A stretch of DNA of 64,000 bases from Glossina fuscipes (lineage: Eukaryota > Arthropoda > Insecta > Diptera > Glossinidae). The stretch is from positions 30,232,778 to 30,296,777 of the forward strand of contig NW_023998414.1 in assembly GCF_014805625.2 (NCBI RefSeq), read 5' to 3'. Below are positions 1-12,905 of this stretch, piece by piece. Each line of letters begins with the position of its first letter. The stretch's first letter is position 1. Both the position numbers and the translations under genes were made by a program. The notes beneath the pieces were generated by a model that saw only the letters and a program-made list of their open reading frames with translations, had not been told where the DNA came from and did not search any database.

Positions 1-1476
1 ATATATATATAAATTTTCCTGTTAACTTAATACGCGCACGCATATGTATATATACATACCGTACATATATAGATTTGCCATTTATATCTCAAATGCCAAT
101 AATTTATCAATAACTAGCAGTTAGCAATTTTTTCTCGTTTTTTTTTTATTTTTTTTTTTTTTATTTTTATTTTTTTTATTCATTTATTTTTTGCAGCCTT
201 TACTTAATACAAACAGTTCATAGAAATGTTTTAACAACGACAATAATAATAATAATAACAGCAACAACAGCAACAACAACAATAAGATCAACATCGTGTA
301 CGTAAGTAAAAGATATCGCATTTATTAACATTGATATATCTATTTATAACAACAAGCATCTCATGTGTGTGTTTAATGCCAGTAAATCAGATTAATGATT
401 ATTGATTATATAAACGGCGGTGATCTGATTATAAATCGATGGATATAGGAATTCTTTCATTTAACAAAAGAACATTTTGTATATAAACAGCATGTATAAC
501 GAGATCAGTCCTCTACGCTAAGCAATATTTATGCATTTATCTTCAAATGACACGATCAAGTTGTCTAACATAGATCTGGGCATTGTTTGCTCGAGATTTC
601 CTTATGCATCGCCATTACCATCAGCATCATATACATGAGCTTTTGCTTTGTTTTTCATTTGATTTTATTCGATTGCATTCGAATTCATTATTTATTATTC
701 AGTTCGGTGTCATGTGTTGAAATATTTTAAAATTGTTCTCTTTCTTATTTATTTATTTATTTATCGCTACCATTAAATCGAAATCTTTAATGTTTATCTC
801 CTCCCCCTCCTCCTCCTCCTCATCCTCCTCATCCTCATCCTCCTCATCCTCATCCTCATCATTTGTTTTTTCCATTTTTCTTTTAATCAAATCATTAATT
901 AATTATCCACAAAGACAAGAATTTTTCTAACTGACCAATCATATACACACATGCATAAATAAATATTTGTATGCGATGCAAGTCAACGCTTTATCTACTT
1001 AAATTGTGCTTAGTTAAACGAATTTATTAAATTACCGTTTAATTCGTTTTGCATTTTTAACTGCGGCATTTAATCGCTTATTTTATTTACTTATAAACTC
1101 TCAAGCTTCTCGGGAAGTTCTATTCAAGAATGAATAGGATTTTTTTGTTTTTTTTTTTTATAGGCTTAACACTAGTAATCTAATGTATTTTTCTCTTGCT
1201 ATGACCAATAGCCACAATACAACTCTCGATATAACTTCTGTTATAAAACATTATGTCTTAGTTACGAAATTCACAAAAAAAAAAAAAAAAAACAAAAAAA
1301 TGCCTTGTGACTGGTAACGTGTGTGCAATGTTACTCAAACGAGTGCCTTAGAACGGTCGAGTGCGACTAATTGACTCATTTCCACTTTCAAGTTAAAAAA
1401 AAAAAAACAAAGCTTATGACGGCAATGGTGTGTCAAAAACACATTTATTTATAGGAAAAGGAAAAGACTTTTTAAG
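1..1476. other. AT-rich non-coding segment with simple repeats
   Basis: No credible coding sequence is seen. The stretch holds T-rich runs at about 130-190, CAA/AAT triplet runs at about 236-285, a degenerate TCC/TCA microsatellite at about 797-862 and poly-A runs near 1275 and 1396. A short serine-run reading frame over the TCC tract is an artefact of the repeat. Confidence 0.7.
797..862. repeat. (TCC/TCA)n imperfect microsatellite
   Basis: The tract alternates TCC and TCA triplets almost without interruption. It produces a chance serine run in one frame. Confidence 0.9.
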
Positions 1477-2766
1477 TATTAGGTGCTTGCATGTATCTTG
1501 ATCATATTTCTCTTGAACAAGGCGCTTATCGAGAAAAATTGGCACAATATATATATATTAATCAAGATATTTTTCATCGTTGTCTACAACTTTTTACAAT
1601 CTTTCGGGCAAGACGGCGATACCGTGTCGAAACAATGCTATTGGTTTGGCAGCGACCCCTTTTCACACTGCCTCAACAAGCGTGATCGGGAGGGGCCATG
1701 TTTGGTGAGCAAGCTGGGTGTGGCACAACTGCCCATTTGCCCTGCAACAGTGTGTCCTTGACAACTCTTGTAGCTTGTCGGCGAGCGTTGTCCTGCAACA
1801 GGATAACTTTGCGTCAGTTAACCGCTATTGCTGTTGTGCGCACTGATACTTTGTATTACTTTATCAAAATATTTGCAAGTAGAGGTGTTGTTGTACTTTC
1901 TACATTCTAACAATGACACTTAGCTATTTTTGCCAAAGTGAAACATTTTGAGAGAAGCTATAATAGGCAGCCAACACGATTTGTCACGAGTATTTTTTAC
2001 GGTCAAAAATGAGTGTCATTCGCCCACACAGATACGCCCACAATTGAAAAGAAACTAAAACTATTACGGAAAAAGCCGACCATTTTTTGTTGTTTTCATC
2101 TTTAAACAGAAATCGCGAAGTAACATTAGTTCTGAAAAACTCTTACCCCGGATATTAGTCGGGATCGTAGGCATCTTCGTTTGCAAAATTGGCCCAGACC
2201 GGTCTACTAACACACCGTAATCGCATAGAAATAGGTTATTGGTCGATTCGGGAGATTAGAGTCGGAAAAAATATTAACCTTCTCGTTAAAATTAATTTTC
2301 TTTGGAGAACAATAAGTTGATTCTTGGCCATGTGATGATTGCTTACATTATCCCGTTCAGCTCTAGAGACGACAAAGGCATGTATCATATTTGTAGCCGC
2401 ATTAAAATAAAATTATTCCATAGGACCTAAGATTGTTGGTTTTATGGTTTAATTATTTAAATCTGGATGGCAAAGAAAGCTATAACATTCGTATATGTCT
2501 AAAAACATCAAACTCCGATAATACCTGTTACATGCCATATTGTCTGCAACGACAATACTAATACTGCCTTGGGAATAGTAGGCTTACTACGCTTTAGATA
2601 TTCTCGGATCTTCTTAACAATTTGCGGGTGAATTTAACAAGCTTTACTAGTGTCTCGGTTCCTTTCATTTTGATGATTTCGCCAATGGGCACCCGCGTGG
2701 ATTACTTTAATCGGTCCAATTTCTAATTTATGGATATTTGATGATGCGTACATGCAAGTACAAACA
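1477..2766 (-). mobile_element. Decayed mariner-like DNA transposon
   Basis: Read on the minus strand, about 1830-1480 gives an LLQDNAR-type motif, then VVKDTLL and VVPHPACSPNMAP. This is the mariner transposase block around the second catalytic Asp (usually LLQDNARPH and VLPHPPYSPDLAP). Frameshifts and stops follow. The end at 1477-1504 carries a terminal-repeat core CTTGCATGTAT, matching the ends of the better-preserved copy at 28335-29435. A weaker inverted match (TACATGCAAGTAC) near 2750-2766 may be the other end, giving about 1.3 kb. The interior from 1900 to 2700 is too decayed to align by eye. The element is certainly non-functional. The family call is firm; the right boundary is inferred. 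Confidence 0.75.
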
Positions 2767-2769
2767 AAG

Positions 2770-3596
2770 TAACGGCAAGGATGACATATATGATTCTTAT
2801 TATAACATGCGCTCCTTCGTATATACGATGACAAATCCCATGAAAAAATCCAAGTTATTCCAACTATTCTATGGTAGAAGTAAAAATATTTTATAATTCC
2901 TTTTTCCTTCTATCTATATCGCTTTTATTATTATCGATTTCAAAATTTTTTTCATTGACTGCTAACTGAGCCAAATTGTTGGATGAACATAACTCAAGCC
3001 AACGCTTAGTTGGCTTTTTCATTACTTTTTATATGAATTAATATGTTAAGCTAGTGCTTAAAATAATTTGAAATGTTTACTCCGTAATAATTGTATGCCT
3101 TGTTGCGGACGCATTCATTTTTTATGAGTTTACATAAAAAGAGTTTACGTAAAAATAAATAATTCCTTGCAAAGACTGGTAGATAGTTTATTTTATTATA
3201 GGTTTTGGAATTTTTACGATCTTGCCTAAAGTGATTTCTTACATAATAAAGAAACGAAGATGCAAAATCATACATTTAGCAATTAAATGTTCTTGTTCTC
3301 TTCACACGCTTCACCGCCTAGTAAGCGCATATTGGCGACATGATACTAGGCTCGCCTTCGACACTCCCCATTTTGAAAATTCCAAGAACAATGGAGGAGT
3401 CAATTTTTAATTCGTCTTTGAACATAAATTGTCGACAGTAGCTTATTAGGCATTGTTTTGTTTTTCCAAGAAAAGGGGGGAAAAAAAAAAAACTAAAGAA
3501 GAAAATGCTAATAATGAATAAGCAAAAATCGAAAAAGGGAGGGCCTGTTTAAATTTTGTCGTGAACTTATGTTTGCTGCTCTTTACTAACTCGTCA
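2770..3596. other. Non-coding segment, no gene recognised
   Basis: The segment is AT-rich with several short frames on both strands, none with coding-like composition or splice context. A short direct repeat (AAAAAGAGTTTAC and AAAAATAAATAATT-type sequence) occurs near 3135-3165. Nothing else stands out. Confidence 0.6.
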
Positions 3597-4530
3597 AACA
3601 AGTAAGAAATTTATATTCGGACATGATCGGATCTATTGTAGTCATCTCTGTGATCGCAAAAAAAAGGAAAAGAACTGCATTTTCATATTTGACAATATTA
3701 GAGGAGTGCGAGTGATTTCTCTCTATTTCCAGAATAACAATGGTCATATATATGGTGTATGTGTCGAACTATGTGGATAACAAGCAAAAAACACGGAAAG
3801 CAAAGATTCTCATAGTTTTTGTTGCACCAGCGTGTGGGCGGTGTTTACTGCATTTTTACTTTCTTTTGTAAATTTGTAGGCGAAAGAGAGAACTGGTTAC
3901 CACAGCTACTACAAAACTTGGTAGACACACGAATAGACAGATAAACAGAACGACATGCTTAAATCGATTCCGAATTTGAAACTAATTGAGTTTTTATATA
4001 TTTGATGGGATTTTTGAGGCTTGTTTGTGTGCGTTTTAAAGGCGTTGAAAACAAAAAATTAAATTTTGGGTCAATTTGTCCTATATTTTTTCAGGTACTA
4101 CAGTGTCGACCATAGAATATCCGGTCAAGTTTACCTGTTGTTGCTTATTACAAATTCGCAAATAACGAATTTTTTATATAGCTTTAGGAAGACAGAGATT
4201 TTCCCAGTTTATGTGGCGCTGTCAATTTCATCGTCAACGTTCATGCAAGAACTTTCAATGTTTGTGCTAAACCTGAACCGATAGCTTAATCTTTGCGGCC
4301 AGGACAATGTTTACAAACGACATTGCCCAGATGGACAGACGTACATGCTTAAATAGATTGAGAATTTGATGCTAATCAAGATTATATATTATATATATAT
4401 ATATATATATATGTACATATTCTTGTATATATTTTGTAGGATCTTTGAAGCTTGTTTTTGGACGTTGCAAACGTCAACAAACAACAAGATTAATATACCC
4501 GTCATCTTTCGGTTAACGGGTATATAAAGG
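3597..4530 (+). mobile_element. Mini-me/DINE-like interspersed repeats, two joined units
   Basis: The unit starts with ACAAGTAAGAAA followed by TTATATTCGG. It contains GACAGA/GACGG-type repeats at about 3935-3955 and again at 4330-4345. Each is followed by a conserved core (CATGCTTAAATMGATT, then GAATTTGA and CTAAT), and the second core is followed by (TA)n at about 4385-4412. It ends in ATATACCCGTCATCTTTCGG and a complementary GGGTATA. This order (GACR repeat, core, TA repeat) matches the published mini-me layout. Sequence similarity to the units at 23 kb, 30 kb, 39 kb and 49 kb is visible over more than 200 bases. The elements encode no protein. Confidence 0.7.
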
Positions 4531-5498
4531 ATGTCTTTCTTCACTACGGAGTAAAACGCACTTACATAACACTATTGGCTAGTTGTGCAACTGTTAACAC
4601 ACTGTAAGTATTACGTTTAAATATTACGTTCTTACACTAGCAGTGGCGGGTTGTCGGTCCCCATAGCAAAGAATTATATGGGATAAAACGCATCTCACCC
4701 TTTTCATAAAATAAAAACGGGACTTCTTCCGACGCTCCTCTTAGGCGTCCAACAGAAAAATCTGTTGTCAGGTTATAGAAAGCAAATCTTAAGGCCTTCC
4801 TCACGGATACCTATTCTGTTCCTACAATTGAAAACTTAGAGCGAATAGTAAGGTGTATAGCGGGCACAGCGGACATCTAAGATCTCCAAAGCGAACCGTA
4901 TTGACTCTTAACTGCGGTTGGAAATTACGTGTATACAATTGCGATATTGTATAGTGACAACAAACTGCAATGAGACGTGTTGAGCAGTTCTCGTCAAAAT
5001 AATCAACGTTGACCGTCTTCAGTTAGTTAAAGTTGCTACGTTTTAAATCAGACTCATGTGAAAATTGACCAGACTCATATTAAAATTAAATGTGATGAAT
5101 GTCTAACAGGATGTGGGGAGTAATAATACTTTCAACATTGATGGTAACTCTGTTAAGATATATTTAGAATGTAAGACAGTTGGTAAGCTTACATAATGTT
5201 GGCAGACCTGAAATTAATGGATCAATTTTTTAAGAAAAAATTCGAGTTTCTTACTAAAAACAAATTGCGCTCGCTTACGTCTGTATTACAGAATATTTTA
5301 TTATTATTATGAGTGTTCGTTGCGTCACTACTTTTTGATTAACAACAAATTCAGATCGCCATAAGGACTTTAATGTGCGAAGGGAACTTTTGACTTTTCA
5401 CAACACAAAGTGAATATATGCTCTAATGCGACTATTCATCTCGTAAGAATGTTTCTTCCAATAAAAGACTTTCTCCCTTACGCACATTTAAAAAGTAA

Positions 5499-5502
<4 letters not shown>

Positions 5503-5530
<28 letters not shown>
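5503..5530. repeat. (GA)n microsatellite
   Basis: Nearly pure GA dinucleotide repeat, about 14 units. Confidence 0.95.
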
Positions 5531-6847
5531 AGGAGAACAAACAGTTACATTAACATATAGAATAATAAACATTAATCATTTGCTAGTCAAAGAAAAATGC
5601 GGTTCAATTGTAGATGTTCACACGGTGTACAGTTACATAAATTATATGAAATTTAAAGCACAAATAATGATTAAATGACACTCGAAGCGTAAATCGAATG
5701 CACAATTTGCATGATAATAACAGAAAAGTGTAGCGTTAAAATGGCATTAACATTAGCACCTACAGATAACTCGGATCGGAGATCATAAAACTTGACATAA
5801 TTTCATAGAAAATTTTAAATTTATTGTTAGCAACAATTTGAATATAATACAGATATGTAGATGTATTCTATATGCATATAAATATGAATATATATATATA
5901 TATATATATCTATATGCATGCATCATATGCACATATGCATATGTTTGTGTATAATTATCATGTGTCATTAATCAAACAATCGACTTAAGCAAAAGATGAG
6001 TTTCGGATCTTAGTTGTCTTTTGTCACATAATTTTGTTGGTGTTGTTGTTAAAGTCAACTAAGGGAAAATTATGAAGTTTGTTTGTTTTCTATATAATCT
6101 ATTATGTATGCTGTATTTCTTAGTCATTTTAAAGTTTTATCTTCTTTTTGCCTTTGTACAATACAATAATTTCCAACGAATTATAAACAATTAGATTTCT
6201 GAGAGTGATGGCAATTGTAAAACCTTGACAGCATTATTGCATGCTTATACCTATAAATGTAGAAGCTTTGTAGCAAATTCATGTAATAAGTGCGGTTGAC
6301 GGGTTAGCATCTGGCATGTGATGGTATGTGTTTAGCAATAGACAACATAACAATTGCATACAATTTATAGTACATTCTTTGTATGTTTACTATACTCTTT
6401 TTTTTCAATTTTTTTTTATTTTTTTTTTGTTTTTTTAATTTTTTTTTTTGTTTTTTTAATTTTTTTCTTCGCATAACTACCCATAAACCTGGGTTAAAAC
6501 TTATAAAGAGGGAGTCTGTTAATCATATATTTTCTTAGATAAATTTACTTCTTAAGTTTCGTAAACATTTCAAATCATTTGTTCTTCTCTTTTTTTTTTT
6601 TTTTTTAGATACATTTAAAATAAAATTTGAAGGTCATGTTTGAGTATGATTTATATTATATAATTATTCATATATTTGAGAAAAGGTTAATTGATAATTA
6701 ACGTAGATTTATTTACTTTTGGAAGAGAAGTGCATTCATTTACTTTACTGATTGATACATTTGTTACTTTAAATCTTTAAACTCTTTTTTATTACACACA
6801 TTGCTATTCGTTAACTTAACTCTTGCGAAGAGTTTAAGGTGAAAGGT

Positions 6848-6850
<3 letters not shown>

Positions 6851-6893
<43 letters not shown>
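6851..6893. repeat. (GA)n microsatellite
   Basis: GA repeat of about 20 units with a single GC interruption. It creates a spurious Ser-Leu run in a minus-strand frame. Confidence 0.95.
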
Positions 6894-9086
6894 CAGATGC
6901 CGCATGGTTAAAGTTCACGATAACTCCTCTTAAAATAGTTAGTGTTCGTTTGATCGCGCTGGACTTATTTAAACCAAAAAAAAAAAAAAAAAGAAGCGTG
7001 AACGGAAGGCGGAAGGATAGAGGCGATGATATCTCCTTCTCCACTATTGAATGAGGTACGATTTTATTAAATATATATATGAATATGAAACAATTTTGCT
7101 CGGGCCGAGAAATCTTCAGGAACTTTGATGAAGACGAGAGCAGGGCAGGAAATGGTGTGAAGGATTGAGATATTTTAATTCCCCTTATCGAATCACGTAC
7201 TAACTTCGTAAGATCTCTTCCATTCCTTTACGAAAGGTGCTCTCTCTTTGTTCAATATCATTTTAAATATTATGCTTTATAGGCACAGAAATCCTTAGTA
7301 CCAAGAGAGATACATTGCTTTCTTCGATGTTGCGCTACTGTTCAGTGAGAAAAGGTAATATCCAGATTTATATGCACCACAGATGAAATCCATCCAGATC
7401 TTTGTTTTACAAAAAAAAAAAAAAAAATAATGCTTGTATTTTTTCTTGTACGCTTCATTTCGAAATGATAAGAAAATTTGTTGTTGTGCTAACTAGAGGA
7501 ATTTTTCTGCGCTCATTGATGGAGTAACCGCGTTCGTAACAGACGATGTCAAACTTATTTCTATAAACGCAATTTACTTTTTACACCATTGTTACGCAAG
7601 CATTAGCAAGACGAGACTTCATCATGAAATATTCACAATATTCGACAACAAGGCAAGGACAAGAGTAAGGTAATGCTGCCACATTTCTTGGTATTCTGGG
7701 CATTGTCTAAATGAATTTAATAAGCAGTAATGTCTAACAAGGACACATTAACACGTAATCGAGCTTGTGCAGAGAGATAGAAAAAAAAAAAAAAGAAGCG
7801 AAATTAAATCGAAAGTCTTTTGCGTTGCACTAATCATTTAACTTGATTTGCTTCATTATAATAGAGTTGAAAATTCTCTCTATCTATTTCTGCTTTCGCC
7901 AACGATGATTTATTGCAATAAGAATAATAACGATAAGCCATAATTGGAGAGAAAATCAACTGGTGTCGATTCTTGATTATCAGGTGCAAGTCAAAGGCAT
8001 AATATATAAATCGCTTAATAAATTCAATTTATTAACGAATGAAAAAAAAAAGTGTCTCAACATTAATGCCGGCCGCAAGCTAATGAAACAATATTTCCAT
8101 TCAACTTATTGCTATATGGTTGAAGCATTATCAGGCACCAGTATGTCTAGCATGCAATCAATCCTCCTTGTACCAATACACGGTTCTATATGGTTAACAA
8201 GACGAACCATCGATCGCTATCGTAATTAGTTTCATATTTTTTTAAAAATTCGCTTACTTATCGACTTTTTCTTAATCCTTCACAAGCATTTTTTTTTTTT
8301 TCATTTGTTTTATGTCGATTTGTTAGTAACGACATATTTAAATTATAGTCCCAGTGCGTATGCAAATCAAATGAGAAAATTTTGAAACTTATACACGCAT
8401 CGAATATTTCGTAAACCTAAAACTGTAATCATAGTTTATTGACGAATTGACGATCAAGTTCTAGTGCTCCCGTTTATTCGGTAGCAACGATTGAATTCTT
8501 ACAATTAGCATGAAATGCAGATCGAGATAATCGAAAGGCTAGTATTATTTGGCATCATTTGCAATGATGAGGATTGGAATAAGCCCTTATAACAATTGGT
8601 CGGGAAGGCCTTCTACCATATATTCAGACAATGCTCTTATCTAACAAAAACTAAGAAGAGGACGAACCCTTAAATGATCAAAACAGACGACAATGAGTAT
8701 GAGTTTAAAATAGAGCAACGAATTGACGAACAAGTTCTAGTTAAATTTTTTAATTTTTTATTTTTTTTTAAAATAAATTAAAAAAAATCTAATTTAAGTT
8801 TATTAAGTAATTGGTGGTTAAATAAATTTATCTCAACCAATCATCAAATCTATCAATGTTCATATACTCTTTAATTAAAAAAAAAAAAAAAAACAAAAAT
8901 AAGAAACGAATACACACTCATACACATACACATATAAACTATATGATTATTATAAATCATTTGGTAAATGAGAACACATTGAAACACACTTACATTAATC
9001 TGTTTGTGTGTGAAGTCAACAACCAAACGTTTATAGCTTCGTAATATGACTCATTTGGTTCATTATTCATTAATAAAAAATCGCAG

Positions 9087-9127
9087 TCAGTTAGTCAGTT
9101 AGTCAGTTAGTCAGTCAGTCAGTCAGT
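9087..9127. repeat. (AGTC/AGTT)n tetranucleotide repeat
   Basis: About ten tandem AGTC or AGTT units. The GTCY class of tetranucleotide is the type reported inside mini-me elements, but the conserved core is not visible here. Confidence 0.85.
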
Positions 9128-9819
9128 AAATTAGGTTGGCTGCATGCGCTTAATAAATACCATTATTCGCTAATATTTAAAAAGTTTACATCTTCTTCAT
9201 TTGTTCAGAAATAGAAACGTGGTCGTGCGTTGTCTACCCGCGTTGTTTTGAGCTGTTGTCTGGCTGCAAATAATTATTTAAAGTTTTATGTAATGGATGC
9301 ACGTTTTAAACACAACCGCAGCAACGACAATATTTATCTATTATTGCAATCAAATCGAAAGTTCATTATGGTTCAATGTCTTTGCATAATTAAATCACGA
9401 CACGTTATCTCCAAATGCTATGACGATGATAATTGTTTATATGTCGGTGCGCTTGCTGTTTTCTTATATGAAAATAGAATAAAAAAAAAAAAAAAAAAAA
9501 ACAAAAAAAAAACACAAAAACAGATTGTCGTCACCGTCATCTACATCACTAACATCTTCTCGCTTTGTCTTCTGCTTGTATAATCGTTCATGTTCTTATG
9601 TAATAATGTTATAAAATAGTAATAATACTTATTAGCATTTTCATATTGTAAGAAAAAAAAAAAAAAAAAAAAAAAAAATTAGTGGAAAAATAAAAACAAC
9701 AGCAAAATATATATTTGGTTTTTTTTTTCCCCCACTCCCCACTTGAATGTCAGCACACAACGTTATGATTATCTAACTTAGCAGCCAACTTGATTATATG
9801 ACATTTATGATCTATAAAA

Positions 9820-9821
<2 letters not shown>

Positions 9822-9851
<30 letters not shown>

Positions 9852-9885
9852 AATGATGATGATTATGATGATGATTATGATGATA
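9822..9885. repeat. (GAT)n trinucleotide repeat
   Basis: A run of GAT units, pure at first, then interrupted by TAT/AAT variants. Confidence 0.95.
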
Positions 9886-10426
9886 TTCTAAAATAACGGA
9901 TGTTTTAAATAAATTGCAAGTATTTATGGATTTTTAAAGAAAATTAAAAATTCATTGCCTATTAAGATTTAATCGACGACAAATATTCTAAAAGTACGTA
10001 AGAAGGCTTTAAAGCAATTCTCGCACATACCCGTCGCTTAAAAAACATTAAAGTCACAAAGATTTATTTTACAATATTTACGCATTTACATCAGCGTATC
10101 GATCAGAATGCAATTCTTATATAACTACACTATTGTAATATATCTTTTATATATTGAAAAATATGGATTTAAATTTTCTATTATTATATTATAGAGTGTC
10201 TTCTATTACATACATCTAATGCCAATCATGTACGCATGTGTAGATGAATCGCATCATTTTCGCATTCATTACATTTTTATATACCCTACGCAACTTGTGG
10301 CAAACGTATATTATATAAATGGATTTGTGCGCATTTATGCAAGACACTATTTATTAAACGGGTCCGAATAATTTTCTAAATCGTTTCAGGAGAATTTTTT
10401 GTAACAATCTAATAAGTACCGATAAA

Positions 10427-10484
10427 CGCTCGGCCACACACATTGCAAAAGTTCTCAAGGCTACACTGTTGCAGGTCGAATGGT
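10427..10484 (+). mobile_element. Mariner transposase relic (plus strand)
   Basis: The plus strand gives ARPH, then after a one-base frame change HIAKVLKATLLQVEW. This corresponds to the mariner block normally reading NARPHVAKVVK...LEWEVL. The motif after it, which normally carries HPPYSPDLAP, is not recognisable. The fragment is short and isolated. It is a third mariner insertion and differs in orientation from the copies at 1.5 and 28 kb. Confidence 0.55.
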
Positions 10485-12427
10485 GAATTTTTGGGCGCAG
10501 GCAGCTTTACTCACATAGCACACAGCGCTTTCTATTTCTCGCAAACAATCGATGAAAGATAATATTTTGTTAGCGGCAGGTTTAAGTGATATAAAATCAA
10601 TCTTTTCCTTATTTTAGATTCGATCCGACAGAAAACATTCTTACAGAACCCAATCAGTTTATTTTATGGCAAGCTGATGTAATTTCTAGTATTTTATGCC
10701 AAAGTGTAAATTAGCTGAGTTGAATTACATAGGTCGATTCCTTGAAACTCTGCTCGTATAAATGTCCAAATGAAAAGCACGCGTTTATATGACAACAAGG
10801 TACACATTTTGTATGAAGACGATCTATACGGTTTTGCATATGTTCGAAGCATTTTTTCACAATCCTGCTCAAGACACCTGTCACTTCGTCCGCCAATGAA
10901 AACCATTGTCCGCGCTATTTATACTTGACCTTGGGCTACAACAAGAAGAAGAAGTCAGTGGCCAAGGCGTATAAACTATTAATTCGATTTGTTGTTCGGT
11001 TGTTAGCAGATATGAGTCAGAGCTCGCAACGTCCTGATGGAGAATGATCCGACAGCGTTTGTTCGTTTTCCTTATTTCACCACAGACTTTCGATAAACGA
11101 ATGGTTGGCTACCATTAAAAGTTAATCGTTTTAGATATCTTCCAACGCACTGTCCAAATCAATTATATCAAAGTGCTTTAACAGCGAACAGTTTTTGTTA
11201 GGTTTTCATCGTCTTGACACGCCCATATAGTCGACTGCTGTTTATCTTCTGGCTTATGCATAGAGATCCATCATTCCCTCCATCATTGGTTACGATCTTT
11301 TATACGTCTCTTAAAACACCGATTTTGAACTCAATTATATTCTTGAAATTTTGTCAATATACGTGGAATTCAACGAGCAAGAAACTTTTTGATGGCTAAA
11401 CGATCTTGTAATCTTTTATATTTTCTCTGTTACATTTCGATCTTGCATTATCAGTCTATGCACAGTGTAAATGCAGTCCTGGCATATCAATTGATTTGAC
11501 ACACGTTATTTATGGTCAAAAATTTGAAACACTCCAGTGGAAACTTGAAATGGTAGTTAACAACACACAGCATTGCTAAGGGGCTATATATGAACGCTGA
11601 TCTACGTTTGTAAGCTCTTGGATTATATAGTAACTTAAACTAGTTAAATGGAAATATTTTCTTTATGGTAAGCCTCTTCAGTATATGCGCAGCAGAGTGA
11701 CCGCGATTAATCTTTACTTTTAGCGAGATGAAACGAGCTACAGAGTTATCAAACATGATTGACAAAACAAAATACTTACTTACTACGTATATGAAGAGAT
11801 ATCGAATATTAGGAGTGGATTTTCACTTCCAGCTTTTATTTACAGTTTAATATGTGTGCTGGTGTTTGGTTTTGGTCTAGACGCATTAGTTTGTTTAATA
11901 CGATCATGATAGGTAGATCAAAAACTCGCGGGACCAAATATGAAATTCGCATTTTTTTTTTTTTTTTTTGGCGAAATTTGACTTTACCCATTATGAGTGA
12001 TAGGATCAGCCCATTGTTAGTCTCATGTTTCGATGCGTTTCCTTTTTTTTTCGAACAAATGAAGATTACCAAAATAGGCTTTAGTTTCCCCAATGACGGA
12101 GCCATTTATTCGCATTCTTTAACTCTAAAGTACCGATGGCATTTGGGGCATGCGATTTCGGATTATAACCATTATTGCTTGTGAAATATTGCATACATTT
12201 CACCGTGAATGAAAGCATTACCCATTTTGAAAATCACGCGTGAACTGAATCGGCTGTCCAGCCGGCTGTCCAGTCAATACTGCTAGAAATATATACGGGT
12301 CAAGAAGTACATGGCAAGTTCACGTCAATATTAACTCATCCGCAGTAGTAGTTATGCATGGCGGCGAAAATAGTCCATAAACTTAAGACGAAGAACTTTA
12401 TTAAAATCGGAAAAAAAAAAAAATATT
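10485..12427. other. Unassigned segment with possible transposon relics
   Basis: Overlapping 60-70 residue frames occur on the minus strand at about 10694-10906. One has protein-like composition (KKCFEHMQNRIDR), vaguely like the C-terminal part of some DDE transposases, but I cannot name it. At 11836-12184 both strands are open across a T-rich run; no motif is recognised. The remainder shows nothing definite. Confidence 0.4.
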
Positions 12428-12905
12428 TCATGCGGTAAGCAGTTGCAGTTTTGAATCACTCGCAAAACATTGTGTATGGAGGTTATATACGAATGTAACA
12501 ATTACATTAACGATTAATCGCAACTTATTGAGTGTATTGAGCAGAAGTAGAGGCAGACACAATTTCAAGACAACAGACAATTTACGGCGTAAGAAGAGCA
12601 TGAGCCAATTTCCATCTACTGCGCAGAGGTAGATACATGTTAGCATAGCATAGATGAATCTTAGAGTACCCCAAACACTATCAGATATTATGTTCACAGA
12701 GATCATTTTCAATTATGACACACAAACACTTATCGTACCAAAGATATTCAATTTCAAGACTCTCACAGTATAGTGGGGGGAAATGCTGGCCAACATAACT
12801 AAACATAATCGCTTTAGTCTTAAAAGGATTTAACGTAAGCCGATTTTCGAAAGTTCACAACGACACGCATGCCCGACGATGGCATGCATCGTACACATGA
12901 CTCCT
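12428..12905 (-). mobile_element. Non-LTR retrotransposon reverse-transcriptase fragment
   Basis: On the minus strand the frame reads ELSKIGLTLNPFKTKAIMF near 12865-12800, then PPLYCESLEIEYLWYDKCLC and an I.ENDL block. This is the region just after the RT catalytic YADD motif in LINE polymerases (usually N-x-x-KTK...F, then a thumb segment I-EY-x-x-x-KYLGV-x-x-D). Downstream pieces in shifted frames (WGTLRFIY, WKLAHALLTP, VYNL) match the usual YGTLR-L...LL-P and YVYNLRR blocks. At least two frameshifts and several stops are present. The upstream RT core is missing. The clade is uncertain. Confidence 0.7.

Larger units (their letters stand above)
4531..10426. other. Gene-poor AT-rich DNA with microsatellites
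   Basis: No gene is recognised. The segment contains (GA)n at 5503-5530 and 6851-6893, (AT)n at about 5890-5910, poly-T near 6401-6470 and 6590-6606, poly-A near 8878-8892, 9481-9500 and 9652-9678, (AGTC)n at about 9087-9127 and (ATG)n at about 9822-9885. A GC-richer patch at about 4720-5050 has no long frame. Frames at 7963-8229 and 9230-9583 have AT-driven amino-acid content and no splice context, and are judged chance. Confidence 0.6.

Noticed and set aside
11836..12184. Overlapping 89- and 110-codon frames on both strands
   Set aside because: Both cross a T/A homopolymer, and no domain is visible.
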